Shown here: positions 62,715 through 64,000 of the stretch, one piece after another
How the letters are laid out: each line of letters starts with the position of its first letter
Numbering within the stretch: position 1 is the stretch's first letter
NCBI GenBank assembly: GCA_900105225.1
Contig: LT629764.1
Span: 4,732,501-4,796,500, forward strand
DNA: 64,000 bases
Origin: Paenibacillaceae bacterium GAS479
GTDB taxonomy: Bacteria > Bacillota > Bacilli > Paenibacillales > Paenibacillaceae
Direction: 5' to 3'
Notes under the pieces: model-generated
Seen by the model: only the letters and a program-made list of their open reading frames with translations
Databases searched by the model: none
What the model was told of the DNA's origin: nothing
Translations under genes and position numbers: made by a program

Positions 62715-63503
62715 ATGGAGTTATTTACGCAAGGATTTCCTGTTTTTCTGTTGATTTTTTGTCGAATTACTTCCTTTTTTGTCGTAGTCCCCGTGTTCTC
62801 AGCCCGGACTGTTCCGGCAAGGTTCAAAGTAGGGATCGGTTTTTTTGTGTCTTATCTCGTCTTTTTAACTTATGGAACGACGAAGCAGATTACACCTAAC
62901 GCAACCTACCTGCTGACAATTGTGCAAGAAATCATGGTAGGACTGCTGCTTGGTTTTATCGTTTATCTGTTTTTTACGGTCGTGCAGACGGCCGGAGCAC
63001 TCATTGACCTTCAAGTTGGTTTTGCCATGGCGAATGTTGTGGACCCGCTGACAGGTATTTCCGCTCCGATCACGGGCAACTTCAAATACATGGTGCTGTT
63101 GCTGCTGTTCCTGACGATGAATGGCCATCTTTACCTTCTGCAAGCCTTGATGAACAGTTATCAATGGATTCCGCTCGAACTGAACATCTATACCTATATA
63201 GCGGACGGGACGATTTCTGAATTTCTAGTCAAAGGGTTTTCGCAGTCTTTTCTACTGGCGGTTCAGATTGCAGCTCCAATCATGGTGGCCATGTTCCTGA
63301 CGGATGTAGGTTTGGGCTTTCTGGCTCGAACAGCTCCGCAATACAATGTGTTCGTCATCGGAATGCCGCTTAAAATCCTGCTAGGCTTTCTGCTGCTGGT
63401 GCTGCTGATGCCGTCGATGAGCGTCTTGTTCGGACATTTATTTTCCTTAATGTTCGATTTTCTGGGCGAGTTTTTCGGAGCGATCCAGGGCGGGACCGAC
63501 TGA
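62715..63503 (+). CDS. fliR: Flagellar export gate protein FliR
   Basis: Channel protein, 262 residues, with about six hydrophobic segments. Motifs: FPVFLLIFCRITSFFVVVPV, FSARTVPARFKVGIGFFVSY, GALIDLQVGFAMANVVDPLT, and GLGFLARTAPQYNVFVIGMP. Placed 8 bases after fliQ and 20 bases before flhB, the normal order. Confidence 0.96.
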   Translation: MELFTQGFPVFLLIFCRITSFFVVVPVFSARTVPARFKVGIGFFVSYLVFLTYGTTKQITPNATYLLTIVQEIMVGLLLGFIVYLFFTVVQTAGALIDLQVGFAMANVVDPLTGISAPITGNFKYMVLLLLFLTMNGHLYLLQALMNSYQWIPLELNIYTYIADGTISEFLVKGFSQSFLLAVQIAAPIMVAMFLTDVGLGFLARTAPQYNVFVIGMPLKILLGFLLLVLLMPSMSVLFGHLFSLMFDFLGEFFGAIQGGTD

Positions 63504-63523
63504 TCGGAAGGAGGATGAGAGCG

Positions 63524-64000
63524 ATGTCCAGGCTGCGTTATAGAGTAGACCTCCAGTTATTTAATGGAGAAAAGACGGAAGACGCAACTCCTAAGAAAAA
63601 GCAGGAGGCCAGAGACAAGGGTCAGGTTGCCAAAACTCCTGAGCTTCCCGGAGCTTTTATTATCCTGTTTGTATTCGCTAGCTTTTATATGCTGGGTGGA
63701 TTCTACAAGGAAAGAATCTATCGTTTGTTCGGCAGCCTGTTCAACAGCTGGCTGACGATGGACCTTACGGATGGGAACGTAATGTCGCTGTTCTACGACA
63801 TTATGATTCAGCTGTTGATTCTTCTCTCGCCAATTTTGCTGCTTGCCTTCCTGGCCGCGCTTCTGTTCAATTACGCACAGGTTGGATTCCTGTTGGCTAC
63901 GGAGCCGATAACACCGGATCTGAAAAAGCTTGATCCCATTAAAGGCATGCAAAATATATTTTCTATGCGCTCGGTTGTCGAGTTTTTCAAAAGCATTATA
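63524..64000 (+). CDS. flhB: Flagellar export switch protein FlhB (5' part)
   Basis: First 159 codons of the export-gate protein that switches substrate class. N-terminus YRVDLQLFNGEKTEDATPKK, then KKQEARDKGQVAKTPELPGA, the usual basic cytoplasmic start. Three membrane segments or parts follow (AFIILFVFASFYMLGG; IQLLILLSPILLLAFLAALL), and the region KKLDPIKGMQNIFSMRSVVE is highly conserved. The cytoplasmic tail with NPTH lies beyond the window. GGAAGGAGGATG precedes the ATG. Confidence 0.95.
   Translation, partial: MSRLRYRVDLQLFNGEKTEDATPKKKQEARDKGQVAKTPELPGAFIILFVFASFYMLGGFYKERIYRLFGSLFNSWLTMDLTDGNVMSLFYDIMIQLLILLSPILLLAFLAALLFNYAQVGFLLATEPITPDLKKLDPIKGMQNIFSMRSVVEFFKSII

Overview
This window is a chromosomal segment of a motile, endospore-forming Gram-positive bacterium. 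It is most likely a member of the Paenibacillaceae, probably Paenibacillus. The grounds are the Bacillus-type gene order (rsmD-coaD-ylbJ-ylbL-ylbM-ylbN-rpmF, then fapR-plsX-fab-acpP-rnc-smc-ftsY-ylxM-ffh-rpsP-rimM-trmD-rplS, then rbgA-rnhB-ylqG-ylqH-sucCD-dprA-topA-trmFO-clpQY-codY-flgB...), the sporulation gene ylbJ, fairly GC-rich coding sequence, strong AGGAGG ribosome sites, and many GTG/TTG starts. No rRNA, tRNA or CRISPR array was seen.

Layout. Bases 1-6.3 kb are an accessory region. It holds the end of an amino-acid ABC transporter ATPase gene, a NucA/NucB-type nuclease lipoprotein, an unrecognised membrane protein, and a dispersed family of five intact small membrane-anchored proteins (two on the minus strand, three on the plus strand) plus two broken copies. 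The five share an N-terminal hydrophobic motif like that of the tiny YjcZ-type spore proteins, followed by a beta-rich outer domain. An excisionase/integrase-like remnant lies at the centre of this cluster. From 6.4 to 12.8 kb is the ylb region: rRNA methylation, CoA synthesis, sporulation membrane protein, Lon-like protease, tRNA acetylation, DUF177 and L32. From 12.9 to 19.3 kb is fatty-acid and phospholipid synthesis, headed by the FapR repressor with a FapR operator on its own promoter. From 19.3 to 31.9 kb are RNase III, SMC, the SRP pathway (FtsY, YlxM, Ffh), ribosome and tRNA maturation (S16, RimM, TrmD, L19, RbgA), signal peptidase and RNase HII. From 32.2 to 47.1 kb are the FliK-like YlqG and FlhB-like YlqH, a YraN nuclease-fold protein, a ComM-type ATPase on the opposite strand, succinyl-CoA synthetase, DprA, topoisomerase I, TrmFO, ClpQY and CodY. 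From 47.3 kb to the end is a single co-directional flagellar/chemotaxis operon, flgB to flhB, which runs off the window.

The housekeeping part follows a well-known conserved order. The points most worth attention are the YjcZ-like paralogue cluster with its decay products and integrase/excisionase remnant (1.3-6.2 kb), a pair of ~180-bp repeats with terminal inverted repeats flanking fabF-rnc, the FapR box with an apparently missing start codon in fapR, a terminator-like hairpin that buries the comM ribosome site, a ~33-residue insertion in TrmD, a ClpQ lacking the expected N-terminal nucleophile, and absences from the usual gene order (no khpA between rpsP and rimM, no xerC/codV between trmFO and clpQ).
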